Below are positions 34,603 through 45,526 of a DNA stretch of 64,000 bases, piece after piece (position 1 is the first letter of the stretch; each line of letters starts with the position of its first letter). Both the position numbers and the translations under genes were made by a program. The stretch comes from Laguncularia racemosa (lineage: Eukaryota; Streptophyta; Magnoliopsida; Myrtales; Combretaceae): the NCBI GenBank assembly GCA_037954665.1, contig JBBMOL010000200.1:124001-188000 (forward strand), read 5' to 3'. The notes below the pieces were generated by a model that did not search any database, was not told the origin of the DNA, and worked only from the letters and a program-made list of their open reading frames with translations.

Positions 34603-36249
34603 CTAAGGATAGTACATCTTTACAGCATCTGTGTTGACGGGGTCTCTCAATTCTGGACCATCCATCTGAGTTAATATTAGAGCACCACCTGACAAAACCT
34701 TTTTCACCACATAAGGGCCTTCATAATTTGGAGTGAATTTTCCTCTGGAGTCTTGGGCGTTCGGGAGAACCTTTCTTAGTACTAGATCCCCCTCTTTGAA
34801 GTACCGAGGTCTCATCTTCTTGTTAAATGCTCGGGCTATCCTCTGTTGGTAACACTAACCATGACATAGCGCAGTAAGTCTTCTTTCATCAATCAGGTTC
34901 AGTTGATCAAGCCTTTTCTTTACCCAATCTGATTCTGTTAATTGAGTTTCCGACAAGATTCTGAATGATGGTATTTCGACTTCCACTGGTAGCACTGCTT
35001 CTGTACCATATACCAATGAGTAAGGGGTAGCTCCCGTAGATGTTCTTATTGAAGTCCTATAAGCCATGAGAGCAAATGATAACATTTCGTGCTAATCTTT
35101 GTAAGTTGTTGCCATTTTCTCGATGATCTTCTTGATATTTTTGTTAGCTGCTTCTACTGCCCCGTTCATTTGAGGCCGGTAGGGAGTTGAATTTCTGTGG
35201 TTTATGTGGAATTTTTGACATAAACCTATCATCAATTTATTGTTGAGATTGGTACCATTGTCGGTGATGATCGACTCAAGAACTCCATATCGGGCTATTA
35301 TGTCCCTTTTTATGAAGCGGACTATTACCCCTTTTGTGACATTGGTATATGATGACGCTTCTATCCATTTGGTGAAGTAATCAATTGCTACCAGTATGAA
35401 TCTGTGGCCATTGGACACTGTTGGAGTGATAGGGCTTATTATGTCGATTCCCCACATGGAGAAAGGCCATGGTGCCGATAACAAATGTAGCTCGTTGGGT
35501 GGAGCATTTATCCGGTTTGCGTATACTTGGCACAGATGACAGTGCTTAACATACTTTATGCAATCCGATTCCATGGTTAACCAGTAATACCCTAACCTCA
35601 TTATTTTTCGGGCCAACATGTAGTCGTTCATATGAGGTCCACATACCCCTTCATGTACTTCCTTCATCAGTTCGCATGCTTCATTTTTGTCCACACATCT
35701 CAACAAGGTGGTATCAAATGATCTTTTGTAGAGTATAGACCCACTTAATAAGAAATGGCTTGCTAACCTTCTGAGTGTTCTTTGGTCATTCTTGCTAGCC
35801 GTTTCAAGGTATCTACCTTCTTGGAGGAAGGTCTTGATGTCGTGATACCAGGGCTTGTCATCTTGTATCTTTTCAATTGTTAAACAATAAGCGGGCCGAC
35901 TTTCGATGTCTATTTTCATCGGTTGAACTTCGGCTCCCCCTGTTATCTGGATCATAGATGCTAGTGTGGCTAGTGCATCTGCAAACTGATTATGAGTTCT
36001 CGGGATGTACGTGAAGGTGATTGCCTTGAACTCCTCAATTAGCTCTGTCAAGTGTTGATGGTATGGTACCAGTTTGGGGTCTTTAGTCTTGTATTCCCCT
36101 CTTGTTTGTAGTATGATGAGCGACGAGTCCCCGTATACCTCTAATTCACGGATTCCCATTTGGCAGGCCATCTTGAGGCCAAGAATACATGCTTCATATT
36201 CCGCGATATTATTGGTATAGGGAAATGTAAGTCTTGTCGCTGCAGGGAA
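34603..36249 (-). pseudogene. E3 second RNase H (C-terminal half) and integrase
   Basis: In one frame throughout. The first part continues the second, archaeal-like RNase H: NIAEYEACILGL with its Glu, VYGDSSLII with Asp, HNQFADALATLA with the last Asp. Integrase follows: zinc region EVHEGVCGPH ... HCHLC, catalytic Asp in MWGIDIISPI, Asp in IITDNGTN, Glu in NGAVEAANKN with 35 residues between the last two (DD35E), and a C-terminal GPYVV module near 34690. Two TAG stops interrupt it, at 35092-35094 (a Trp position in relatives) and 34855-34857 (probably Gln). No indel is evident. Confidence 0.92.
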
Positions 36250-38062
36250 TTAAGTGCCGTTTGGGGATATCAATACTGCCCCAACCCCACAACCGAATAC
36301 GTTGGCAGCTCCTTCGAAAAACAGTTTCCACTTAGTAGTCTGCTCTACCCCAGAGTCTTCTACCGGTATATCTTCCACTGTTAATATGTTCTCATCCGGG
36401 AATTGGACTTGTATTTCTTGGGTATCTATCTCGACAGGGTGTTCAGCCAACTGATCGGCTAAGGCTTGCCCCTTTATCGAGCTCTAATTTACATATGTGA
36501 TGTCGAACTTGGATAGAAGCATTTTCCATTTAGAGATTCTCCCCATCAAAGCTGGCTTCTCTGCCAAGTATTTCAAGGGATCATGTCTTGTCAACAGCTC
36601 AATATGGTAGTAAAGGGTGTATTGCCATAGTCGATGCATGACCCAAATTAACGCACAACACGTCTTCTCCACCTCTGAGTACCTCTGTTCCCCATCTGTG
36701 AACTTCTTGCTCAGATAATATATGGGACGCTCTCTTCCCTCTTCATCTTTCTGCCCCAGCACACATCCCATGGATTCAGGGAGTATAGTGAGGTATAAGA
36801 ATAAGGGCTTTCCTTGTTTCGGGACTATCAAGACCGGGGGTTTTATAAGATAGTCTTTGATTGTCCTGAACGCTTCTTCACATTCGTCGTCCCATTCTAT
36901 TGCGGTGTTCTTCTTCAACAGACGGAATAGTGGCCGACACTTATTGGTGAGCTGTGAGATAAACCGAGCTATGTAATTTAATCTTCCTAGTAAGCTTCTT
37001 AATTCTTTAACAAAGCGTGGGGAAGGCAACTTTAATATGGACTTTACCTTGTCAGGGTCGATTTTAATGCCCTCCTAGCTTATGACAAACCCTAACAATT
37101 TTCCCGTTGTGACCCCGAAAGTACATTTTTCTGGGTTTAACTTAAGCTGGAATTTTCTCGGTCATTTAAACAACTTTCTCAGGATATCTATATGGCTTTC
37201 TCCTTCTTTGGATTTGGCTATCATGTTGTCGACATATACTTCAACTTCACGATGCATCATGTCGTGAAGTATGGTGACCATGGCTCTCTAATACGTTGCC
37301 CCGGCGTTTTTCAAACCGAAGGGCATGACTTTGTAACAGAAAGTTCCCCATGTAGTGATGAAGGTCATTTTAGTTTTGTCTTCCTCAGCCATTTTTATTT
37401 AATTATATCTTGAAAAACCGTCCATGAATGAGAAGAGATGGTTTCCCACAGTTTTGTCTACTAGAACGTCAATATGAGGTAGGGGGAAGTTATCCTTTGG
37501 CGTGGCTTGGTTTAAGTCCCGAAAGTCTACGCATACGCGTATTTTCCCATTCTTTTTCATGACTGAGACTATATTTGCTACCCACTCTGGGTAATCGGAC
37601 ACTTCGATGAACCTTACTTCTAGTAGTTTCTTGACTTCTTCTTTGATTTTTAGTAAGATGTCAGGCCTAAATCTTCTCAGTTTTTGTTTTTTAGGCTTGA
37701 CATCTTCCCTTATAGGAAGCCTGTGAACTACTATTGACTGGTCTAGCCCTGGCATGTCACCATATGACCAGGCAAACACATCTACATATTCTGTTAATAG
37801 CTCGATTATCTCACATTTTTGCTCGGTACTCAAACCGGTCCCGATTTTGAGGTTCTTAGGGTTTTCCATGCTTCCTAGATTTACTGTCTCCACAGGCTCA
37901 TTGATCGAGATTCCGCTTTGCTCATGTTTTAGCCAATTTTCTTGTATTATTTCGTGGTCTAAGATATCGCCCTCAACAACTGACCCAGCAGCGTTGGAAA
38001 CGATATCAGCATTTTTACTTTCTACTTGCGCGAAATATCCCTGATGTTCGATGGTAGGAGAT
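36250..38062 (-). pseudogene. E3 reverse transcriptase and RNase H domains
   Basis: The RT region includes GKIRVCVDFRDLN, MPFGLKNAGATY and the catalytic site, which here reads YVDN (codon AAC at 37225-37227) instead of YVDD. That change alone should disable the enzyme. The first RNase H (37029-36484) shows YYLSKKFTDGEQRYSEVEK and HRLWQY. The second, Tat-specific RNase H begins at about 36345 (WKLFFEGAANVFGCGVGAVL), where Glu replaces the usual first Asp. Stops are at 37399 (TAA), 37288 (TAG), 37162 (TGA), 37075 (TAG), 36484 (TAG) and 36250 (TAA), all in the same frame. It differs in frame from gag-protease and starts after a probable intron. Confidence 0.92.
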
Positions 38063-38236
38063 CTGAGTGACATAAAAAATGAAATCATATATATAAGAAA
38101 AAAAAAAAACAAACTGCAATTGAATTTTGATAGAGTCTCAATAAAATTTGTTTAATAATTTTTCTCTACTCTTAAGCTAACCTAGCACTACTGATAGGAT
38201 AACAAATCCAACTGTTCAGAGCCGGATATTGGTCGG
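38063..38236 (-). other. Probable intron between E3 protease and RT
   Basis: Gag-protease ends in one frame (stop at 38172-38174) and RT opens in another. On the minus strand the acceptor side is typical: a long T-rich tract followed by ATGTCACTCAG, ending at 38063, with RT-like coding sequence starting directly after. Ogre elements are known to splice an intron here. Several GT dinucleotides between 38236 and 38190 could be the donor. One at about 38236 would restore the frame, but I cannot choose between them. Confidence 0.55.
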
Positions 38237-41171
38237 ACGTGCGGGAGATTGATTTCCCTTTGCTGTTGTCCTCTTCGTTTATCCGAGGCTCTTGAATGGT
38301 GTTTGCCTTTTGGAAAGATTGTTGCAGAGGTGGGATGCACATCTGGGTGTCAATCAGCTTCCCCTTCATTCTGCCTTTGACACTTCTTACTTGTGCTTCT
38401 TCTACAGCCGTAGGAATGTACCCTAGTCTAAACGTCCTGTGCTGCCCCTCTTTAAACTGATGGCCCTCCTTGCTGGTTACCATGTTTACTTCGTTGAAGA
38501 TCTGTAACCCTAGGTCTTCTGAACCCTCTTCCCCAATGTAAGGTATGGCAATCTCCTTATATATGGCGTAATCCTGCTCGCCCAGTACAGTGACTACCTG
38601 CCCACTTGCAATGAATTTGACCTTTTGGTGGAGACTAGAGGGGATGGCTCCAGCAGCATGTATCCAAGGTCGTCCCAAAAGCAGGTTAAAAGACCTCGGG
38701 ATGTCGAGGACCTGGAAGGAGATGTGGAATACTTGTGGACCGATTTCCACTAGTAGGTTCACCTCCCCCACTATGTCTCTCTTTGACCCGTCGAAGGCTC
38801 TGACCATCGTGGAGCTAGGTTTTATGTTGCTTGGATCGACCCCCAACAAGTCGAGTATTGCCAATGGGCAAACGTTGAGGGATGAACCATTATCGATGAG
38901 TACCCAGGAGAAAATGGTGTCATTGCACCTTACCACTATGAATAGTGGCTTGGTATGTTGGTCTCCCTCTTCTCCTAGCTCTTTTGGAGAGAAAGATATT
39001 TGATCCATGGTAAAGATAGAGTTTGCCACGTGACCCATCTTGTTTATAGCGATACCTTCTGGGACTTGAATCTATTTTAGCACTTTGAAGAGTGCTTCCC
39101 TATGAGGCTCAGATGTGGTAAGAAGGCCCATGAGCGATATCTGCGCTAGAACCTTATTTAATTGATCCATGATCTTGTATTCGCCGGCCTTAACCATCTT
39201 CGTAAATGCCGCAAGACCCTCTTCCTCTTCTCCCCCCTTTTCCCTATTAGGTTCTTCAGTGGGGCTCTTATACTTCGGATCGTATAATCTCCCAGAGCGG
39301 GTGATACCTCCCACTATAGGAGGTCGCTCTTGCTCGAGAGCCCGATAGTCGAATGGTGCAGCTTTGTAATTCTCTACTAGTATGGGAACGTTGAATACAT
39401 ATCTTTTTCTTGGGATTTGTACCTCAACTGATTGTCCCCCATAGCATTGTAAAACCCGAGGTTTCTGATGAGAGTTAATCATGTTGATAGTCTTCCCCTC
39501 TTCCTTTGCTAGATTTTCTTGCTTCTCAAATTCCGGCCCCCATCCACTAGGCGGCCCTTGCTCAGTCGGGGTGTAAGAATAGTTTACCAGATACTGAAAC
39601 TTCCCGTGTGATTCTCCCAAAGTGCCAACCGTTGGGTCTCCGGCTAACCACCTTCTTTTAATGTGCGCCTTTGGTGCTTCTTCGGGAGCTTATTGCTTCT
39701 TCTGTTGCTCCGTCGTATTATGCTTAGGGGCTTTTTTGGGAGTCGACTCCTCAGATATGATCATATTAATGGTAGGCAGCGGGTTGGTGTTGACATTGGG
39801 TGCTGGGGCGTTCACGAAATCCAATTGTATGATTCCTGCATCAATTAAATCTTGGATTTTGTACCGGAGCCTCCAACACCTATCTGTAGAATGCCCCTCC
39901 TACCCCATGTGGTAGTCACACTTAAGGTTGGAGTCGAAGTTCTTGGGCTTGTACCGGTCGTTGGGGAGTTCGAAACTAATCAAGTTGTCTGCCCTCAACC
40001 GAGCGAAGACCTAACTAAGCGGTATGGGGATTGGAGTAAACTGCCTTGGGGGCCTAGCAGCCTGTGTATAACCTATCATAGGTTGTTGGGCTGGGGTACT
40101 CATGGTCTGGAAAGTCACCCGAGTCCTAGGTTTTTCTGCCTTACCGGCATGTACCGTGCTGACCATAGATTCCTTAACTCTGCCTCCTCCTAAAGGCCTT
40201 TGTGTTGGTGTGACCCTAGGAGGCTCCATTGTTTGGAGTCTTCCGGTGGTGATGGCATTCTCAATCCTGCATCCCGCAGCTACTAACTCTGTAAAACTGG
40301 ATGAGGTCTGGCCTACCAGGTGTGAAAAGTAGGTCTTATCCAGGGTATTGACGAATATGGATGTCAATTCCCTCTTAGATATCGGGATTGCTACCCTGGC
40401 GGCCTGAGCTCTCCAGCGCTGGGCGTACTCCTTGAACGGCTCAGCATGTCTTTTTTGGAGACTCCCCAAGTCGATTACAGATGGGGTGACTTCAATATTG
40501 AACTTATATTGATCATAAAACGCCCGGGCTAGCTTCTCCCAGGTATTGATAATGTCGAAGTCCAGGTGGGCATACCAGACTAGTGCAGGGCCTGTGAGGC
40601 TGTCTTGGAATGTCTGGAGCATAAGCTGGTCGTAGTGAGCATACTTGCTCATTTTCCGGGCATATAGCCTGGTATGCATTTTGGGGCAGCCGGTCCCATC
40701 ATACTTTTTGAAATCTGGGGTCTTGAACTTCTCAGGGTAAGCCTCTTCCCTGTATGCTGGCAGGTTAATGATCCCGGCCTGTTCAAAACCATCAGGGCCT
40801 TCCATAGTTTTCATCTTGTCATGGAGCTGCTGGAAGAGTCGTTTCTCCATCTCTTTCTGCCTCTCTTCCATTTCTCTTTTCAAGTCGTTAGAGGTTGGCC
40901 CCTGGTTAACCTTTAGCTCGTATTCAAAGGCTGGGTTAAGATGGGAATTGATCTCCTCATATTCCGAAGGCTGTCCCTCCACTGCTTTTCCCTTTCTGGC
41001 CCCTGAATACTCTTCTTGGGTCAGCTGAGTGTTGCGCAGGAGGCCGATGCTTTCGGTTAAGAGGTGAACCTGGGCAGCCAGTTGTTGGATCATTTGTTCT
41101 AGGGACATGATCCTAGAGTCCGAGGTAGCTTCAGCATTGGTGTTGTTGCGGTTGTCACTGCTGTTGGCCAT
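38063..41171 (-). pseudogene. E3 gag and protease
   Basis: Likely start is ATG at 41169-41171 (MANSSDNRNN); an upstream in-frame ATG at 41289-41291 is less likely but cannot be excluded. Gag has a capsid region with KFKTPDFKKYDGTGCP and a TFQDSLTGPALVWYAHLD segment. The usual zinc knuckle is replaced by the Tat-type CDYH ... GHSTDRC. The protease has active-site LIDNGSSLNVCPL near 38875 and LLGRPWIHAAGA near 38670. Premature stops are at 40011 (TAG), 39900 (TAG), 39690 (TAA) and 39072 (TAG), all in one frame with no indel. Coding sequence ends at about 38174-38236. Confidence 0.88.
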
Positions 41172-41429
41172 TTTTGCTCTTGAACGTGTGAGAACTGGGC
41201 TTCTAGGAGGGTTTGGTTGCTTGGAAGCTATTTTGATACCTGGATCCACATTTTTTATTTTTAGTGTAATGTATGCAAGAATGATATGCATGTGTCACGC
41301 GGATGCTAAAAGATAAAAAGGTTGACAACTGATTGACAATGTAATATCGAAACTTGACTTTTATTAATATTGAAAAAAAAAATCTGGAGTTCAAAAAGAA
41401 ATATTACAAATAAAGATCTACTTCCTAGT

Positions 41430-42945
41430 TCTTTTAGTCTTCTGTTGTGGAGTCTCAGACTTCCCATCGATGACGGCTTTTAGTTCTTTGACTTTGGCTT
41501 GGCACTTCTCCAATTATGCTTCTAAGGCCTTGTTCCTTTGGTCGGATTCTTTGAAGCGTCCCTTCCAGATGTCTTTCTTATAATCTGCAGCTTCGAAGTA
41601 CACTTTCATCCGGGCCTTGACCTGCTCCAGGTAGATTTCTGTTTCTGGATTGATCCTGTCCGGTCTTGGCTGGGTGACATCTAGAACCCGGTATGCTCTT
41701 TCCCCTGTCTGATATAGCTGGCGGATTACAAACTCTCTAGTGGCTCGGTGTTTTCCCACTTCGCCCTCTAGCTTCCCTAGGTCCACGTTCGGGCTTTCAA
41801 TTCTAGCTTCCCAAAGTGCTCTGACCTCTGCCAGCTTAGCAAACTTCTCGGCTACCAGCAGGTTCGGATCTTGATACTCAAAGGTGACTGCATTGAGCGA
41901 AGGCTGATAAACTATGTCTTGGATAGTACCGAATTGGCGGACCACTGAGCTTGGGTGATATCCGATACATCCATTGATTCCGATCAAAGGCACTGCTTGG
42001 AAGTTACCGTAGGTCAGGATGATTTTGTCACAGCAATTCCACCTGGCTGTCCATAGAATATCTTCGGCGCCAAAGCTTTTAAGCAACTCTACCCAACTGT
42101 GGCTGGTAAGGTCGTCGGGTAGCTTCACCTTTTCTATACAGGAATCCACCAGATCCACCTGTTAGGCTAGGGTTTTCCTGACTATGTTCAGCCCAAAGCA
42201 CATTGAGGTGGCTTACGAACCATATTAGCAGAAGGTTAAGGCTTGATCGAAGGATCCCATGACCTTTCTTCTTGAGGAAATTCAAATTCCGGATTTATTC
42301 AGCCAGTAGAGCCAGGATGTAAGATCTCCCCTCCAGGAATTGGGTCACCAGCTCCGCAACCCGGTAGTGAATATAGAAAGTTCCGATAGGGAACTGTATG
42401 GTGGCAAAGGCTGTCAAGATGAAAGCGTTCACCCTTCTCTGTCTGTAAGTCTTAGGGTCCCTACACAGGATGTCCTTTCTATCCCCATTGTCCTCTCGGG
42501 CGATGAACCAGGCTTCTAAATCATCCATCCGTATGCAATATCCATTACAGTCTGCCAGGGCTTTGTTGACTGCTGTCTTACAGATGCCTAACAATCTGTT
42601 GAAGGTACCGGCTGGCCCGGCCTCAAGGTCTGGTGCGTAGATCTGATCAGTCAGTGCTGGAGCCTGTAGCAACTGGGTGTACTCCTCCAGGGTAGGGGTG
42701 ATCTCATGGGGCCCGATGAAGAAAGCTGCGGGCTCGATCTCCCATAACTGGAGCATGGCCTAGACCATAGGTAAATTCGCCTCTATCTTGGTTAGTGAAA
42801 GGATGGGGCCGATCTTTTGCTGGATGAAGGCCTGCTCCTTTGGGTTGTACAAGGTAAACCAATGGTCCAGCACCAATTTTGGGTCCAAAGGTTTGTACAC
42901 CCGAATTTCTTTGCGGAGGAGGCGGTCGACTGCACTGCTAGCCAT
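41430..42945 (-). pseudogene. E3 ORF1, DUF7745/plant-mobile-domain-like protein
   Basis: An extra ORF upstream of gag, characteristic of Ogre-type elements; its function is not known. Start MASSAVDRLLRKE at 42943-42945. It includes DHWFTLYNPKEQAFIQ, an EITPTLEEYTQLL segment, FILTAFATIQFPIGTF and, towards the end, PLIGINGCIGYHPS, the most conserved box of the family. A basic C-terminus follows (QQKTKRTRK). It is interrupted by TAG at 42757, TAA at 42295 and TAA at 41514, and by one frameshift near 42165. Confidence 0.8.
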
Positions 42946-43434
42946 CTATTACAATAGGAAACAGCCTAGTTACAAACAGAACTATGAAAACATTACAGGG
43001 AAATAGTCTTGAACTCCGAGGACAAAATAACAAACCATTACAATGTTATTCAATTGTCAACCCTTTATGATATTATGTATGCAAGTAGGTTGGTTCTAAC
43101 TGGTTCCCGAGCTCTATGGCCTCCCGCATTTTCGAAGAAATGGATCTTAGGCCATATCGAAGCATAGGGTAGGGTAGCCTAATCGGTCTCGAACGGTGAA
43201 TCAACTCACTTCGCCCGAAACCTACACAATGGCTCCCCGTCTTAGGTTTCTAGGACGGTCCGGGTTCTACCGCATCTATTCACACATATATATGCATGCA
43301 TGCAAACCCTCATATCAAAGAAAACTAAAAATCTAACTAATCCCTGCAAAGTTAGTAACAGAATAATAATCGAAACACATTTCTTAAAGATAAAGATTTG
43401 AAGAGATTCAGGTAGCTTAGCCTACTGGCATGGG
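42946..43434 (-). other. E3 5' leader
   Basis: Non-coding sequence lies between the primer-binding site and ORF1. A conserved block at 43080-43270 (GGCCATATCGAAGCAT and GGGTAGCCTAATCGG are recognisable pieces) recurs in the E4 leader at 47640-47830. It may hold packaging signals, by analogy only. Confidence 0.7.
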
Positions 43435-43452
43435 TCCCCAGCGGAGTCGCCA
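43435..43452 (-). promoter_or_regulatory. E3 primer-binding site, tRNA-Arg type
   Basis: TCCCCAGCGGAGTCGCCA on the plus strand equals, as far as I recall, the 3' end of plant tRNA-Arg(ACG) with CCA, over all 18 bases. It ends 3 bases from the LTR. Ogre elements use tRNA-Arg. Confidence 0.88.
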
Positions 43453-44805
43453 TCCTGTCGAGTCTAATTTTTTAATTCCCATTCCTAATCCGATCTATAC
43501 TAGACCCTATGCTCATCTAATGTAGATCCTCGACTTGAGTTAGGAATTTCGTTTGATTTTTGGAATCGCTACCCAACTCTTGTTGGGAAAATTGAATTAA
43601 GACTAAAGGAGCGGATTAGTCTTAATTTGAACTACTAGCCGTCGTTATTTCCTCTTCTCGTTTTTGTGAAAAGAGAAAAAGGGAAAACCAGAGTTTCTAA
43701 GTCCAGAGGCTAACCTATTAAAACCTTTGCGGTTACCACCTAATCTCCTAAAATTGTTCATCTTTAGAAATGAGTTCCATTGTGTTTCTGTTACTTTTTA
43801 TTAGGTCTTTGAATTATTTCAAGAAAAGGATTTTTCATGCATTTTATGGGTTGACCCGAATGGGTGCTTACGTACCTGCTACTCAGGATCAAACAAGTCG
43901 TAGTTCGCGTTTCTGAAAACATTAAGTGTGTTGGTGAATTTTAGTTTAGAAATTTCTTTTGATTTATGATTTTATCATTTTTTTTGGGATTTCTCTAAAA
44001 AAATCTAAACCTAAACCTTGAATTTGATTTTTGAAAATGATTTTAGGGGAAAACATCAATTTTGGATTTATTTGAAGAAAATGATTTTTCTAAGTGCTAA
44101 AACTTATTTTTTTTATGATTCTTTGAATTTTTTATTAGTTTTCATGATTTTTTATGTTTTTGTGATTTTTTATGAATTTTTGTGAATTTTTTTTTAATTT
44201 TATCCTAAGTTAATATCTATCCTATTTTGAAATCTAAAGTTTTATTATTATTTTTTTCTACTATTTTTTTATTATTTTTCTACATTTTATTATTTTATTA
44301 TTTTTATTTTTATTTATTTATTCTACATTTTTTTAATTCTAGAAAAATCTAATTTCTACATTTTTCTATTTATTGAAAATATAAAAAAAATAAATAAATA
44401 AATAACTAAACAAATAATAAATAATAACAAGTAACAAATTAATAAATTAATTCAGAACAAATAAATAAATAAAATAAAATAATAAAAAAAATCCTGAAAA
44501 TCCGACTTACCTGGATCCAGGTTGGTGTGCGGGTCAAGTCGGTCGGGTCGGGTCAGTCGAATTGGACACGGCGGCGGAGGTTGCTCAATCACGACGTTCC
44601 GACGGTCTTTTACGGCGGGTGAGATGTCAAATCCTAGCTTCTCGAGGGTGCTGAATCCAATGGTGGTGGCGGTTCACTCCCAGAACGTCTCCTTGCGGTG
44701 GCTCCAACTCCAGTTGGTGGTTTCGGCTTCAAGCTTCTCCGGCGTACTCCGATTTGCTCCTTTCTCTCACTTTTTCTTCGTGTTTTGGCTTCCTCCTGTT
44801 CTCCT

Positions 44806-44815
44806 CTATTTATAG
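44806..44815 (-). promoter_or_regulatory. TATA box of the E3 5' LTR
   Basis: The minus strand reads CTATAAATAG, a strong TATA match facing the element genes. The other LTR has a changed version (CAATAAATAG). Confidence 0.65.
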
Positions 44816-45149
44816 GCATCCGGAAACCCTCTTGGATAAGCTCAAATCAGCCGATTTGGATAAATCCGAATTTCTTCCGTTTTTAGATTTGATTTTATCC
44901 CGGCGATTTTATGTTGATCTTTTGTTTTTCTTTGATTTATCTTATGGATTCGGCTTTATCTTGTCCATAATCTAGAAGATTTAAAAAAACACTGCCGATT
45001 TCGTCTTCGTCGGACCTGCTCCGGCTTCTCCTCTGATTTTCCGGGGGAAGAAGACGATCACGCGCGATGCACGCGTTTTCTCTCAGCCAATCACACGCTG
45101 CCACGTGGCAACTCCAGGGAAAAGAAGGAAAAATTTTTGCCGAGCACAC

Positions 45150-45226
45150 GCAGGGGGATTCGAACTCACAACCTTCAGCCTTCACACAGTCCCAACATGC
45201 ACGCACGAGCCAGCTGAGCTGGCCCA
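45150..45226 (-). repeat. tRNA-like block in the E3 5' LTR
   Basis: Same A-box- and B-box-like arrangement as at 31790-31862. It lies about 300 bp from the outer LTR end and upstream of the TATA box in the direction of transcription. Presence in both LTRs shows it was there before this copy inserted. Confidence 0.55.
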
Positions 45227-45526
45227 TTTTCCCGATTTCTTTTGTATCGCAAATTACATATATGTAATGCGGTTTTTCCATTTTTTTGTATTTTTTGAAA
45301 TTTCTAAAATTTGTAAAAATTATTCATCCCTTATTATTACTATTTCTGAAATCATTTTTCAAAATTGATATGTTTTCCTATTTATTTTTATTTTTTGAAT
45401 ATTTCTACTATTTATGCTAAATTAGGAAAAAATTGGGAAAAATTGGGAAAAATTAGGAAAAATTGAAAATTGATTATTATTGAGAATTATTGATTCCTAA
45501 GGCAAAAATGAGGTGTTTACAGTTAT

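Larger units (their letters stand above)
30020..45521 (-). mobile_element. E3: Tat/Ogre-like Ty3/gypsy retrotransposon, complete (15.5 kb)
   Basis: LTRs of 2121 and 2066 bp, a perfect tRNA-Arg primer-binding site and an identical GTTAT duplication on both sides (30015-30019, 45522-45526) define the element. On the minus strand it has ORF1 (plant-mobile/DUF7745-like), gag-protease, then RT, RNase H, a second RNase H and integrase, and a long 3' region with tandem repeats. The extra 5' ORF, the second RNase H, the tRNA-Arg primer and the frame change between protease and RT are marks of the Tat lineage, Ogre type. It is inactive: about 15 premature stops, but only one clear frameshift. Confidence 0.95.
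43456..45521 (-). repeat. E3 5' LTR
   Basis: It runs from TGTCGAGTCTAATTTTTTA to GAGGTGTTTACA and pairs with 30020-32140. A tRNA-like block lies at 45150-45226. The right flank is GTTAT, identical to the left flank of the other LTR. Confidence 0.95.

Noticed and set aside
38590..39003. Plus-strand 137-codon open stretch
   Set aside because: Opposite strand of the E3 protease, whose motifs are clear.
45150..45226. Functional tRNA gene
   Set aside because: A- and B-box-like motifs exist, but stems of a cloverleaf do not pair and no anticodon arm can be placed.
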